Positions 28,284 to 38,540 of a stretch of DNA of 64,000 nucleotides are shown here, one piece after another (the first letter of the stretch is position 1; every line of letters begins with the position of its first letter). The stretch is from Thiothrix winogradskyi (lineage in GTDB: Bacteria; Pseudomonadota; Gammaproteobacteria; Thiotrichales; Thiotrichaceae), in NCBI RefSeq assembly GCF_021650935.1, contig NZ_CP091244.1:868001-932000 (forward strand). Direction: 5' to 3'. Below the pieces are notes generated by a model. The model saw only the letters and a list, made by a program, of their open reading frames with translations, did no database searches and had not been told where the DNA came from. Made by a program: the position numbers and the translations under genes.

Positions 28284-31200
28284 ATGCTCATCGACAACAA
28301 ATCTTCCGGCAAAGTCGGCGAAAAGCTCAAAGCAAACCTGACTTCAGGTGACAGGCTATCGTTTGTATGCGCCTTATTTTCCCTGCACGCTTTTGATGCC
28401 CTCAAACAGGAATTGACCAAAAGTGAAAGTTTGCGCTTATTGCTTGCCCCTGCGGGAATCACCAACGATGTCGCCAACGTATTGCCGATTCAGCTTACTG
28501 GCGATGCGTTTGAAACCCGCTTGCGTAACCGCCTAACCCAACACCACATTGCCCGTGAATGCGCCAAATGGTTGGAACAGAAAGTCACCGTGCGGCAGGT
28601 TAAGCAAGCGGGGATGGTGGGTAACAACCTGTTCCATATTCAGCACCCCGATCAAACCGGGTTTGCGGTTAACGGGAGTTCACAGTTCACCACATCCGGC
28701 TTGGGTTACAGCGAATCCCCCGGTTTCCACATGAACATGGGCTTTGCCGATCACGAAAATACCCGCGCCATGCTGGGCTGGTTTGACAGCTTGTGGAACA
28801 GCAACGCGGTTGAAGATGCCAAACAAACCCTGCTGCACCAGCTTCAAGCCTTGTATCGCGACTATTCCCCGCAGTTCATCTACTTCCTAACACTCTACAA
28901 TATCTTCAAGGATTACATCGAAGACATCGACGAAGAGAAGATCATCCGCAGCAAAACGGGGGTGAAAGATACCGCCGTGTGGAACAAGCTCTACCGTTTC
29001 CAGCGTGACGGGGTAATCGGGGCAATCGACAAACTGGAGCGTTATAACGGCTGCATCATTGCCGATAGTGTGGGCTTGGGGAAAACCTTTGAAGCACTGG
29101 CCATCATCAAATACTACGAGTTGCGCAATGACCGGGTGTTGGTGCTTTGCCCCAAAAAGCTGCGTGAGAACTGGACGCTCTACACCGTCAACGACAAGCG
29201 CAACCTGCTGGTGGCTGACCGTTTCAACTACGATGTATTGAACCACACCGATCTTACCCGTGAAGGCGGCTTTTCCGGGGAAATCAATCTGGAAACCCTC
29301 AACTGGGGCAATTACGATCTAGTGGTAATCGACGAGTCGCACAACTTCCGCAACAACAATCCGCGCAAGGATGGCAAAACCCGCTATTCACAGATGATGC
29401 AGGCCATTATCCGTGCTGGGGTAAAAACCAAGGTGCTAATGCTGTCCGCTACCCCCGTCAACAATCGTATGAACGACCTAAAGAATCAGGTCGCCTTCAT
29501 TACCGAAGGGCGGGATGATGCGTTGGCGGATCATGGACTAACCAGTATCGAACAGACCTTACGCAAGGCGCAAAGCCGCTTCAACGCATGGGTAAAACAA
29601 AGCCCTGAACAACGTACTGCAAAATCACTGTTGGATAATCTGAATTTCGACTATTTTAAGCTGCTGGACTTGCTGACCATTGCCCGTTCACGCAAGCACA
29701 TCGAGAAGTATTACGGCACGGCAGACATCGGCAAGTTTCCGCAACGCCTCAAGCCACACAACATCAAGGCGGACATTGACAGCAACAGCCAATTCCCGCC
29801 GCTCCATGCCATTAACCGCACCATCCGCCGTTTACATTTGGGCGCGTATTCACCGCTGAAGTACGTGCGGGCAGACAAGCGCGAGGAATACAGCCGCCAG
29901 TACGACCAAGCGGTAAAAGGTGGGCAAGGCGGCGTGTTCCGGCAAGCTGACCGGGAAGAAAGCCTCATCCACCTGATGCGCGTCAACCTGCTCAAACGCA
30001 TGGAAAGCTCGATCCATTCCTTTCATTTGACGGTCAATAGCTTGCTGGAACAGGTCGATACCCTGCTGGAGAAAGTGGAACAGCACCAAACCGCCGAGAT
30101 TGAAGAACTCAGCATCGAAAACCTTGACCTCGATAGCCCAGAATGGGATGCCTTACTGATTGGCAACAAGATCAAGGTACTGATTCAGGACATGGATTTG
30201 GTCAGGTGGAGGCAGGACTTACAGGAAGACCGCTACCAACTGCAACACCTGTTGGAAGAATCACAAGCGATTAGTCCGGCACGGGATGCCAAGCTGCACG
30301 AGTTGCAGGCATTGATCCGTTCCAAGATCAACCAGCCCATCAATCCCGGCAACCGCAAGGTGATCATTTTCACCGCTTTTGCTGATACCGCCATCTACTT
30401 GTACCAACAGCTTGCACCGTGGGCATTGCAAGAACTGGGTGTGCATGGCGCATTGGTGACAGGTTCAGGCAGCAACAAGACCACGTTGAAAGGAGTCAAT
30501 ACCGACTTGGGCAGTTTGCTGATGCACTTCTCGCCCATCTCCAAGGAACGCGACAAGATCATTACCGGGGATGCACCGCAAATCGACCTGCTGATTGCTA
30601 CCGATTGCATTTCCGAAGGGCAAAACCTGCAAGACTGCGACACGTTGATCAACTACGACATCCACTGGAATCCGGTACGCATTATCCAGCGGTTCGGGCG
30701 GATTGACCGTTTAGGCTCAAAGAATACCCGCATCCAGCTTGTGAATTTTTGGCCTAACATGGCGCTGGATGAATACATCAACCTCGAAGCACGGGTCAGC
30801 GGGCGTATGGTGCTGCTCGACATTTCCGCGACGGGTGAGGAAAACATCATTGTGCAGGATGAAGCCAGCCAGATGAATGACCTCGAATACCGCCGCAAGC
30901 AACTGGAACAGCTACAGGAAACCGTGCTTGATTTGGAAGACTTGGCAGGCGGGGTTTCTATCACCGACCTGACACTCAACGACTTCCGCATGGATTTGTC
31001 GGCTTACATGAAAGCCTATCAAGGTGTGCTGGAGCAATCGCCAATGGGCTTGTTTGCGGTTGCCAGCCTTGACGATGAGTTACGGAACGACGGCTTAGAA
31101 CCGGGGGTGATTTTCTGCCTGAAGAATATCCGTAACCCGGTGCAGACCGACAGCAACTATGCACTTGCCCCGCATTTTCTGGTGTATGTCACCGCAGAGG

Positions 31201-31499
31201 GTGAGGTGAAACACCCATTCACCGCTACCCGGCAAGTGCTGGATAACCTGAAAAAATTGGCAGTACGGCATACTGTGCCGGATGAAACCGCCATCAACGC
31301 CTTCAACCGCAGCACCCGCAAAGGGGCAGATATGCAGCCCTATCAGCAGTTACTGGCAAAGGCTATCGACAGCATTGCAGGCAAGAGTCAGGAAACCGGG
31401 GTATTGAGCCTGTTCAGTCGGGGTGGGACGGTGCTTGCTCCGGGTGAGTCGCAGGGGATAGAAGATTTTGAAGTGGTAAGCTACGTTCTGTTACTGTAA
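28284..31499 (+). CDS. SNF2-like helicase with degenerate PLD-like N-terminus
   Basis: About 1071 residues from the ATG at 28284. The N-terminal part (roughly residues 1-190) resembles PLD-type nuclease domains around FAVNGSSQFTTSGLG, but the HxK catalytic motif is not preserved. It is followed by an SF2/SNF2 ATPase: Walker A DSVGLGKTFEAL near residue 262, DESH box near 349 (VVIDESHNFRN), motif III SATPVNNRM, and a helicase C lobe with CISEGQNLQDCD and QRFGRIDRLGS near 805. Such helicases occur in defence loci next to methyltransferases. Here it heads an island that also holds DUF4391, Mod and Res, and it probably supplies translocation or remodelling to that system. It is not a complete DISARM or BREX set. 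Confidence 0.85.
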   Translation: MLIDNKSSGKVGEKLKANLTSGDRLSFVCALFSLHAFDALKQELTKSESLRLLLAPAGITNDVANVLPIQLTGDAFETRLRNRLTQHHIARECAKWLEQKVTVRQVKQAGMVGNNLFHIQHPDQTGFAVNGSSQFTTSGLGYSESPGFHMNMGFADHENTRAMLGWFDSLWNSNAVEDAKQTLLHQLQALYRDYSPQFIYFLTLYNIFKDYIEDIDEEKIIRSKTGVKDTAVWNKLYRFQRDGVIGAIDKLERYNGCIIADSVGLGKTFEALAIIKYYELRNDRVLVLCPKKLRENWTLYTVNDKRNLLVADRFNYDVLNHTDLTREGGFSGEINLETLNWGNYDLVVIDESHNFRNNNPRKDGKTRYSQMMQAIIRAGVKTKVLMLSATPVNNRMNDLKNQVAFITEGRDDALADHGLTSIEQTLRKAQSRFNAWVKQSPEQRTAKSLLDNLNFDYFKLLDLLTIARSRKHIEKYYGTADIGKFPQRLKPHNIKADIDSNSQFPPLHAINRTIRRLHLGAYSPLKYVRADKREEYSRQYDQAVKGGQGGVFRQADREESLIHLMRVNLLKRMESSIHSFHLTVNSLLEQVDTLLEKVEQHQTAEIEELSIENLDLDSPEWDALLIGNKIKVLIQDMDLVRWRQDLQEDRYQLQHLLEESQAISPARDAKLHELQALIRSKINQPINPGNRKVIIFTAFADTAIYLYQQLAPWALQELGVHGALVTGSGSNKTTLKGVNTDLGSLLMHFSPISKERDKIITGDAPQIDLLIATDCISEGQNLQDCDTLINYDIHWNPVRIIQRFGRIDRLGSKNTRIQLVNFWPNMALDEYINLEARVSGRMVLLDISATGEENIIVQDEASQMNDLEYRRKQLEQLQETVLDLEDLAGGVSITDLTLNDFRMDLSAYMKAYQGVLEQSPMGLFAVASLDDELRNDGLEPGVIFCLKNIRNPVQTDSNYALAPHFLVYVTAEGEVKHPFTATRQVLDNLKKLAVRHTVPDETAINAFNRSTRKGADMQPYQQLLAKAIDSIAGKSQETGVLSLFSRGGTVLAPGESQGIEDFEVVSYVLLL

Positions 31500-31679
31500 T
31501 GCACAATATATAGTATATATTTTATTTTTAGATACTATATATTGATTTTCAAATCAATTCTGAATGCCGTTAATCAGCCCTTATTGACACATTGACAATT
31601 TTTCATAATACTCAAAAATAAGTTGTGTAATTTGGTGTATAATTGGATAATAAGAACGACAGAAGGAGTCTACGCAACC
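31500..31679 (+). promoter_or_regulatory. AT-rich intergenic region with inverted repeats and promoter-like elements
   Basis: This gap between the helicase and the AT-rich cassette contains a perfect 11-bp inverted repeat (31506-31516 with 31532-31542, atatatagtat/atactatatat, 15-nt spacer). A perfect 8-bp hairpin follows (31541-31548 with 31551-31558). Two TTGACA hexamers (31584-31589, 31592-31597) and a TATAAT (31638-31643) upstream of a GGAG ribosome site suggest that the next gene has its own promoter. The TTGACA to TATAAT spacing is longer than usual, so the pairing is not certain. The 11-bp repeat could be an operator for the HTH protein two genes on. Confidence 0.5.
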
Positions 31680-32495
31680 ATGAAAACACATATTCCAGTA
31701 GAACGGTTAAGCAACCCACCGTTAGTGTTGGTGCTTGCTGTTATAAAATTCGCCCAACTACCTTCAAAAGATTTTGAAGATGCCGTTCTTCAGTTGCATG
31801 GCGTAATTCGTAAAGAATATCCGGGTATAGAAAAAGGTAAAGACAAGAATATCCAAGTTCTTTTTAATGAGCAAGAAGATCAATTTCATCAAGAAATAAA
31901 ACATACTGAAGAACCATCTGTAACATTTACCAGTTCAGATTCTTCTTGGTTAATTAAGATAAATACAACCAGTCTTGCCATTTTTACAAGAAAATATATA
32001 TCTTTTGACGATTTACTAGAGAAGGTATTAAGAATAATAAGCCAACTAGAGCAGAAGGCTGGCATTACACATACTTCAAATATTGGTTTGCGTTATATTA
32101 ACCGAATAGATATTAATACTGAAACTGGCTTTGATGATTCAGTAGTGAATGGTTTTCTTCAGCCCAAAATTTTGGAGTTTAATGCTATGGCTGGTTCTGA
32201 TATGGTAAATATATACCAAGCTGATCCTGGCTGGTGTATTCTTAGAACCTCTTTAAGAATACAGGGACATGAAATTCCGAATGATCTATTGCCTGTCGCT
32301 CACAAGATGAGGCTTGCTCTTGAACCTGTAAATAATATTTTTGCCTCTATTGATATAGATAGCAATACGATGTCACATGACTATATTGAGTTTAATATCG
32401 AGGGCATTAAAAACTGTTTTTCAGAGCTTCATTCATTGGTAAAGATTGCTTTTGGAAGCGTTTTAACAGAGGCTGAAATTCAACGCAGGAGTTAG
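31680..32495 (+). CDS. TIGR04255 family protein
   Basis: A 271-residue protein that I assign to the sporadically distributed TIGR04255 family. Support: the N-terminal RLSNPPLVLVLAVIKF, the central LRYINRIDI segment and the C-terminal INxLHxLV-type helix pattern. No catalytic motif is evident. I choose the ATG at 31680, preceded by GAAGGAG, because the family start begins at this position. Base composition is clearly more AT-rich than the helicase before it and the DUF4391 gene after the cassette. It is followed 2 bp later by an HTH-like gene. Function unknown; its position inside a defence island suggests a defence-linked or toxin-antitoxin-type role. Confidence 0.7.
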   Translation: MKTHIPVERLSNPPLVLVLAVIKFAQLPSKDFEDAVLQLHGVIRKEYPGIEKGKDKNIQVLFNEQEDQFHQEIKHTEEPSVTFTSSDSSWLIKINTTSLAIFTRKYISFDDLLEKVLRIISQLEQKAGITHTSNIGLRYINRIDINTETGFDDSVVNGFLQPKILEFNAMAGSDMVNIYQADPGWCILRTSLRIQGHEIPNDLLPVAHKMRLALEPVNNIFASIDIDSNTMSHDYIEFNIEGIKNCFSELHSLVKIAFGSVLTEAEIQRRS

Positions 32496-32497
32496 TC

Positions 32498-33217
32498 ATG
32501 GGATACATATTGCCTCCTAATGCTACCAAAGTTGCGGCTAAATTTGCAGGAATGGTGATTGCAGGAATGTGTTTCGTTGCACCTCCAGCTAACGCTGCTA
32601 CTGGTACTGCAAAAACTAATCTAAGCCCACCATTAGCCAAGGAAACGTCTGGCATAAGAAGTTCGAGAAAGGGGAGAAATCTTCTTTTAGGGTATGTGCG
32701 TTCTGATATTCAACCAGAGGCTAGATACGACACACCTACGAAAGCATCAGAAATTAGGAAAATTCCTACGCCGCAGGCTATCCATGTTGAAAACGCAGGT
32801 GGAGCTGAAAGCTTCTATGGCAGGGTTGAAAGTATTATGACTAGTTTTGGCTTTAACAAAAGTCAACTCTCAGCCGTTCTTAATGTACAGCGGAAGTCCA
32901 TTTATGATTGGAAGTCTAACCTGTCTGTAGAAGTACGCTCCGCGACTGTTGATCGCGTCCAAACGCTTGAGGATTTTGCAGCTTACATGGATAATGGACA
33001 CTCAAGATTCTTGAGTAAGTTGGCATTTGGTTCATTAGGCCATAAAGACTTGGCACAGGAAATAACCAAGGATGCCTTGGACTTGACCCAGTTAAAAGCA
33101 TTATACGACAACTACTGGCTTGAGTTTGATGGTATGTACAAACGGGCTAAACTTCGTGAAGCAACTAAAGACTTCTCGAATGAGTCATCAAAAGAGGAAC
33201 TGTTTATTAGTGTCTGA
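32498..33217 (+). CDS. Predicted HTH protein with signal-peptide-like N-terminus
   Basis: A 239-residue protein I do not recognise as a named family. Residues 10-34 look like a signal peptide or membrane anchor (KVAAKFAGMVIAGMCFV followed by an ANA-A site). A Ser/Pro-rich linker follows, then a compact helical region with an Xre-like HTH (about 112-140, FGFNKSQLSAVLNVQRKSIYDWKS) and a helical tail reminiscent of antitoxin Xre/MbcA-type proteins. A GCAGGAG site lies before the ATG. The combination of an export-like leader and a DNA-binding-type fold is odd; the hydrophobic stretch may instead be a buried helix. It overlaps the next gene by 8 nt. Confidence 0.6.
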   Translation: MGYILPPNATKVAAKFAGMVIAGMCFVAPPANAATGTAKTNLSPPLAKETSGIRSSRKGRNLLLGYVRSDIQPEARYDTPTKASEIRKIPTPQAIHVENAGGAESFYGRVESIMTSFGFNKSQLSAVLNVQRKSIYDWKSNLSVEVRSATVDRVQTLEDFAAYMDNGHSRFLSKLAFGSLGHKDLAQEITKDALDLTQLKALYDNYWLEFDGMYKRAKLREATKDFSNESSKEELFISV

Positions 33218-34058
33218 AGAAGATGATGTTCGTTCTAAACTGCTTGCAGCCGGATGGAAACAGGGGACTTGTATTGATGCTCAGGAAGCTCTTAAGACGA
33301 TTCCTGATGTTTCCGAGTACCATAAGCAGTTATTAGAGAGTGAAAGCAACTGCTTGTTAATTATTACATTGTACGATTGCGCAGTAATCAATGATTCTTT
33401 TGAAAAAGAGCCATTGATTACCTATGTCATTGCAAAGCCAATTGATGGCATAAATCCCAATAACGCTTTGTCGAAAAACAGTCGTACTCTTCACTTTAAT
33501 CTTATGGTGGATGGCAAAGAGTATCCCTTTGAAATTAATGCTGGTTCATTTGGTGTGTTTTGTCGAAAGGTACTATTAAGCCTTTTTCCATTAAGAAAAG
33601 TTACTTTTGATGAGAAAACAAAGCGAGTATTTCTTAAGTGGATTCAGCGACGCATTACTCAAGCCACATTCCCTGATAATTTTGATCGCAGACTAAACAA
33701 AAACAAACGTAGCAAGCTTTTTGATAAATATGATGATAAAAACGTTACTGGCGTTTATCTCAGGTTATCACCTAGACATGCTGAATTGCCAGAATCGGAA
33801 GTCTATGACGCATCAATCATAGTAGCTGTCAGTGATTCTGAAGCCCGAAAATTCATGAAAGAAAATGAAACTGCATTGCTAATGCAATTGGATTCATTCT
33901 TTAATTCGCTAACGGGCATTAACTTGATTGAAAAACAGATTTTTGCAGAAGGGCAATTAACTTTAAGCTTGTTGCGCGATTATGACTTATGGTCGCCTGA
34001 ATACAATAGTTTCAAATCAAACCCTGAAGGCATTCCACCTGTAGACTTGGATGGATAA
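33210..34058 (+). CDS. Hypothetical protein of the AT-rich cassette
   Basis: A 282-residue protein from a GTG at 33210 that overlaps the previous stop and has GAGGAA upstream; the frame is open further upstream but only inside the HTH gene. I recognise no family. It is soluble and rich in Lys and Asp/Glu, with no membrane segment, no Walker motif and no clear nuclease signature. Its start overlap and shared AT-rich composition tie it to the two preceding genes as one module. Its stop overlaps the ATG of DUF4391 (TAATG), so the cassette is spliced tightly into the R-M operon. Confidence 0.6.
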   Translation: MSEEDDVRSKLLAAGWKQGTCIDAQEALKTIPDVSEYHKQLLESESNCLLIITLYDCAVINDSFEKEPLITYVIAKPIDGINPNNALSKNSRTLHFNLMVDGKEYPFEINAGSFGVFCRKVLLSLFPLRKVTFDEKTKRVFLKWIQRRITQATFPDNFDRRLNKNKRSKLFDKYDDKNVTGVYLRLSPRHAELPESEVYDASIIVAVSDSEARKFMKENETALLMQLDSFFNSLTGINLIEKQIFAEGQLTLSLLRDYDLWSPEYNSFKSNPEGIPPVDLDG

Positions 34059-34816
34059 TGTCCGAACACATTTTCTATTCTACTTTTAACCTCCCCGCCT
34101 CCACCCGGCAATCCGTCCGCATCTACAAAAAGCAGTTGCTGGAAAACGCTGACCTGACCGCGACCGACCGCAAGCACATCCAGCAGGACATCGACACGCT
34201 GGAGTGGCGGCATGTGTTGAAAGCGGGTACGTGCGACATTCTGCCGTTTAAGGATGAGGAACGCGATTACAGCGAACTGCACCTGATTCACGCCACGCTC
34301 AAGTTCCCCGCCCACGTCAAACGGCTGGGGGAAGTGTTGCAACGTGCGATCCAGTACCCGCTGATACTGGTGTTTGAACACGCGGGGCAGATTTGCATCC
34401 AGATGGCGGACAAGCGCATCAACCGCGCCGACAGCACCCGCCTGACGGTGGAAGCCCTCCATGACAGCGGTTGGCTGAATGTCATGGAGCCGGATGCCAC
34501 TACCCTTGGTTTCCTGCAAGCCTTCCGCTTTGAGGTTTGTGACCAGCAACACCTATACGCCTTCTGGCAATGCCTGACGGACAAACTCGCAGGGCTGGAA
34601 ACCGCACGTTATACCGGGCATTATGTGGCAACACCTACGCTTGACCGGGAACAACGCCGCGCCGTGTTGCAGCAACTCCATGTGCTGGAGCAGCAATTGA
34701 CGACTATCCGCGCCACGCTCAAGCGGGAAACCCAGTTCAACCGTAAGCTGGAATTGAATATGCAGGCCAAGCAGTGCCAGCAACAGCTACAGGCATTGAC
34801 CGCCCAACTCGACTAA
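34058..34816 (+). CDS. DUF4391 protein
   Basis: A 252-residue protein of the DUF4391 type. That family is commonly found between an SNF2-like helicase and a type III Mod gene; here the helicase is separated from it by the three-gene AT-rich cassette. The C-terminal third is predicted to be helical or coiled-coil (LHVLEQQLTTIRATLKRE). Composition returns to GC-rich at this gene. No catalytic residues are apparent; a structural or DNA-binding accessory role in the R-M complex is inferred. It lies 9 bp upstream of mod. Confidence 0.75.
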   Translation: MSEHIFYSTFNLPASTRQSVRIYKKQLLENADLTATDRKHIQQDIDTLEWRHVLKAGTCDILPFKDEERDYSELHLIHATLKFPAHVKRLGEVLQRAIQYPLILVFEHAGQICIQMADKRINRADSTRLTVEALHDSGWLNVMEPDATTLGFLQAFRFEVCDQQHLYAFWQCLTDKLAGLETARYTGHYVATPTLDREQRRAVLQQLHVLEQQLTTIRATLKRETQFNRKLELNMQAKQCQQQLQALTAQLD

Positions 34817-34825
34817 AGGAATACC

Positions 34826-36742
<1,917 letters not shown>

Positions 36743-36752
36743 GGAAAAGCCA

Positions 36753-38540
36753 ATGACCAAAGATGCGTTGATTGCCCGTCTCAAAGGCTACGAATGGGCT
36801 GACTTTGAGTGTAAAAAAGCCAAACGCAGCATCCCTGACGATGCGTATGCAACCGTCAGTGCCTTTGCGAACACCGCAGGCGGCTGGCTATTGTTTGGCA
36901 TATCCGAAGAACAAGGGCAACTGCTGGTCACGGGTATTGATAACGATGCATTTGACCAAGTACAAAATAACTTCCTGACCGTCCTACGCAGCGGGCAGAA
37001 ATTGAATCGCCCCATTGCCGTACAACCCACCGTTCACGAGCTGGATGGCAAGCGTGTCTTGGCTTGTTTCATCCCCGCCAGCCCCCGCCATGAAAAGCCG
37101 ATCTACCTGAAAGGCAACCCACGCAACAGCTACATCCGCCGGGGCGCAAGCGATGAGCAAGTGACCGAACACGAGCTACAACGCTTCATGCGTGATGCCG
37201 CCCTCAAATCGTGGGATAGTGAAGGGCTGATTGACATTCCGGCAACCCAATTTTTTGATGCTGACACCTTGCAATGGTATCAGACGCAATTTTACCAGCG
37301 GCATCCTGAAAAAAAGGCCATTACCGAAGCACTGCCTTTCCTGCTGGAATGGAATTTCATTGTTGAGCAAGGGCAGCAACAGTTCCCAACCCGTGCCGCC
37401 GTGTTGCTGTTTGGCAAAGACCGCTTTGTGCGCCAATTGTTACCGCGCCCTGTGCTGGATTACCAACGCATCGACACCTTGTTTGCCAACTGGTCGCCCG
37501 AGTTACGTTGGCATGACCGCCTGCTGTTTGAAGAAAACTTGTTCTCCACATGGCGCGGTCTGGTCGGGAAATACATGCGCATTGCGGAACGCCCATTCTT
37601 GCTTGACCCCGCCACTTTGCGCCGCAATGATGACCCCGCCGACTACGTGGCATTCCGTGAAGCAGCGATTAATTTGCTGATCCATCAAGACTACGGCGAC
37701 ACTTTCCGCACTCCCGCCCTGAAAATATTTGTCGACCGCACCGTATTCTGGAATCCGGGCGATGCCTTCGCCACGGCTAGCGAATTGCTGGAATACAGCG
37801 AAAAGGAATTGCGCAATCCTGCCATTGTCACTGCATTCCGTCGCATCGGCCTCAGTGACCAAGCAGGGACAGGTATCCGCGCCATTTACCGCAACTGGCA
37901 TCAATTGGGGCGAGTTCCCCCCAGCATCCACAACAACAAGGCCAACAAAAGTTTTGAGTTGGTACTGGTTAATGAACCACTGATTACCCCGACGGTGCGC
38001 CAATTTCAGCAACGCTTGGGGGCTAAACTGACCACGCAGCAAGCCGAAGTACTGGCATTGGCAGTACGGGCAGCGACAGTCAGCCCATTGGATGTGCGTC
38101 AACTGATCCAAGGCGGCGTTGCCGAAGTGCAGGCACTCCTGAACAGTCTCGTGGCGCAACAATTACTGCTGGAATTAGAACCCAAGCAAACCTACCAATT
38201 GCCGGAACACTTGCAAGCCTTGTTTTCTGCTAGCTCAACAGTAGCGGGTATTCAGCATCCACGGCTAGAGTCGCGGCTAGAGTCACGGCTAGGGTCAAAT
38301 TTGGCAGCCAAGGTTGTATTGCTATTGCGTGAGCAGCCGCTGGGTAAAATCCGGCTCGCTGAAGCATTAGGGCACAAAACCGTATCCGGCGAACTGAACA
38401 AGCAAGTAAAACACCTGTTAACCCGACAATGGATTGAGATGACCTTGCCAGAGAAGCCCTCAAGCCGCCTGCAACAGTATCGGCTGACCGCAGCAGCGTT
38501 AGATTTAATAACACAACTGGAACAGGTGGAGTTATCGTGA
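36753..38540 (+). CDS. AlbA_2-domain ATP-binding protein, putative regulator
   Basis: A 595-residue protein from the ATG at 36753 (good AAGGA site). The N-terminal AlbA_2/Schlafen-like domain (about 1-130) shows the family pattern WADFECKKAK, SAFANTAGGWLLFGI and the later NSYIRRGAS. A C-terminal ATP-binding GHKL-like segment (HQDYGDTFRTPALKIF, the NPGDAF region and GLSDQAGTGIRAIYRNW) and a winged-helix tail follow. Such proteins are often annotated as transcriptional regulators or AAA-4 family proteins and occur inside type III R-M loci. It sits between mod and res and overlaps res by 4 nt. A regulatory or modulating role for the R-M system is inferred. It contains a small 12-bp tandem repeat near its C-terminal third. 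Confidence 0.82.
   Translation: MTKDALIARLKGYEWADFECKKAKRSIPDDAYATVSAFANTAGGWLLFGISEEQGQLLVTGIDNDAFDQVQNNFLTVLRSGQKLNRPIAVQPTVHELDGKRVLACFIPASPRHEKPIYLKGNPRNSYIRRGASDEQVTEHELQRFMRDAALKSWDSEGLIDIPATQFFDADTLQWYQTQFYQRHPEKKAITEALPFLLEWNFIVEQGQQQFPTRAAVLLFGKDRFVRQLLPRPVLDYQRIDTLFANWSPELRWHDRLLFEENLFSTWRGLVGKYMRIAERPFLLDPATLRRNDDPADYVAFREAAINLLIHQDYGDTFRTPALKIFVDRTVFWNPGDAFATASELLEYSEKELRNPAIVTAFRRIGLSDQAGTGIRAIYRNWHQLGRVPPSIHNNKANKSFELVLVNEPLITPTVRQFQQRLGAKLTTQQAEVLALAVRAATVSPLDVRQLIQGGVAEVQALLNSLVAQQLLLELEPKQTYQLPEHLQALFSASSTVAGIQHPRLESRLESRLGSNLAAKVVLLLREQPLGKIRLAEALGHKTVSGELNKQVKHLLTRQWIEMTLPEKPSSRLQQYRLTAAALDLITQLEQVELS
38262..38297 (+). repeat. Three tandem 12-bp units in the AlbA_2 gene
   Basis: Three near-identical 12-mers (cggctagagtcg, cggctagagtca, cggctagggtca) encode the peptide RLES-RLES-RLGS. 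Since the unit is a multiple of three, copy changes would only alter the linker length and not switch the gene off. Confidence 0.85.
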
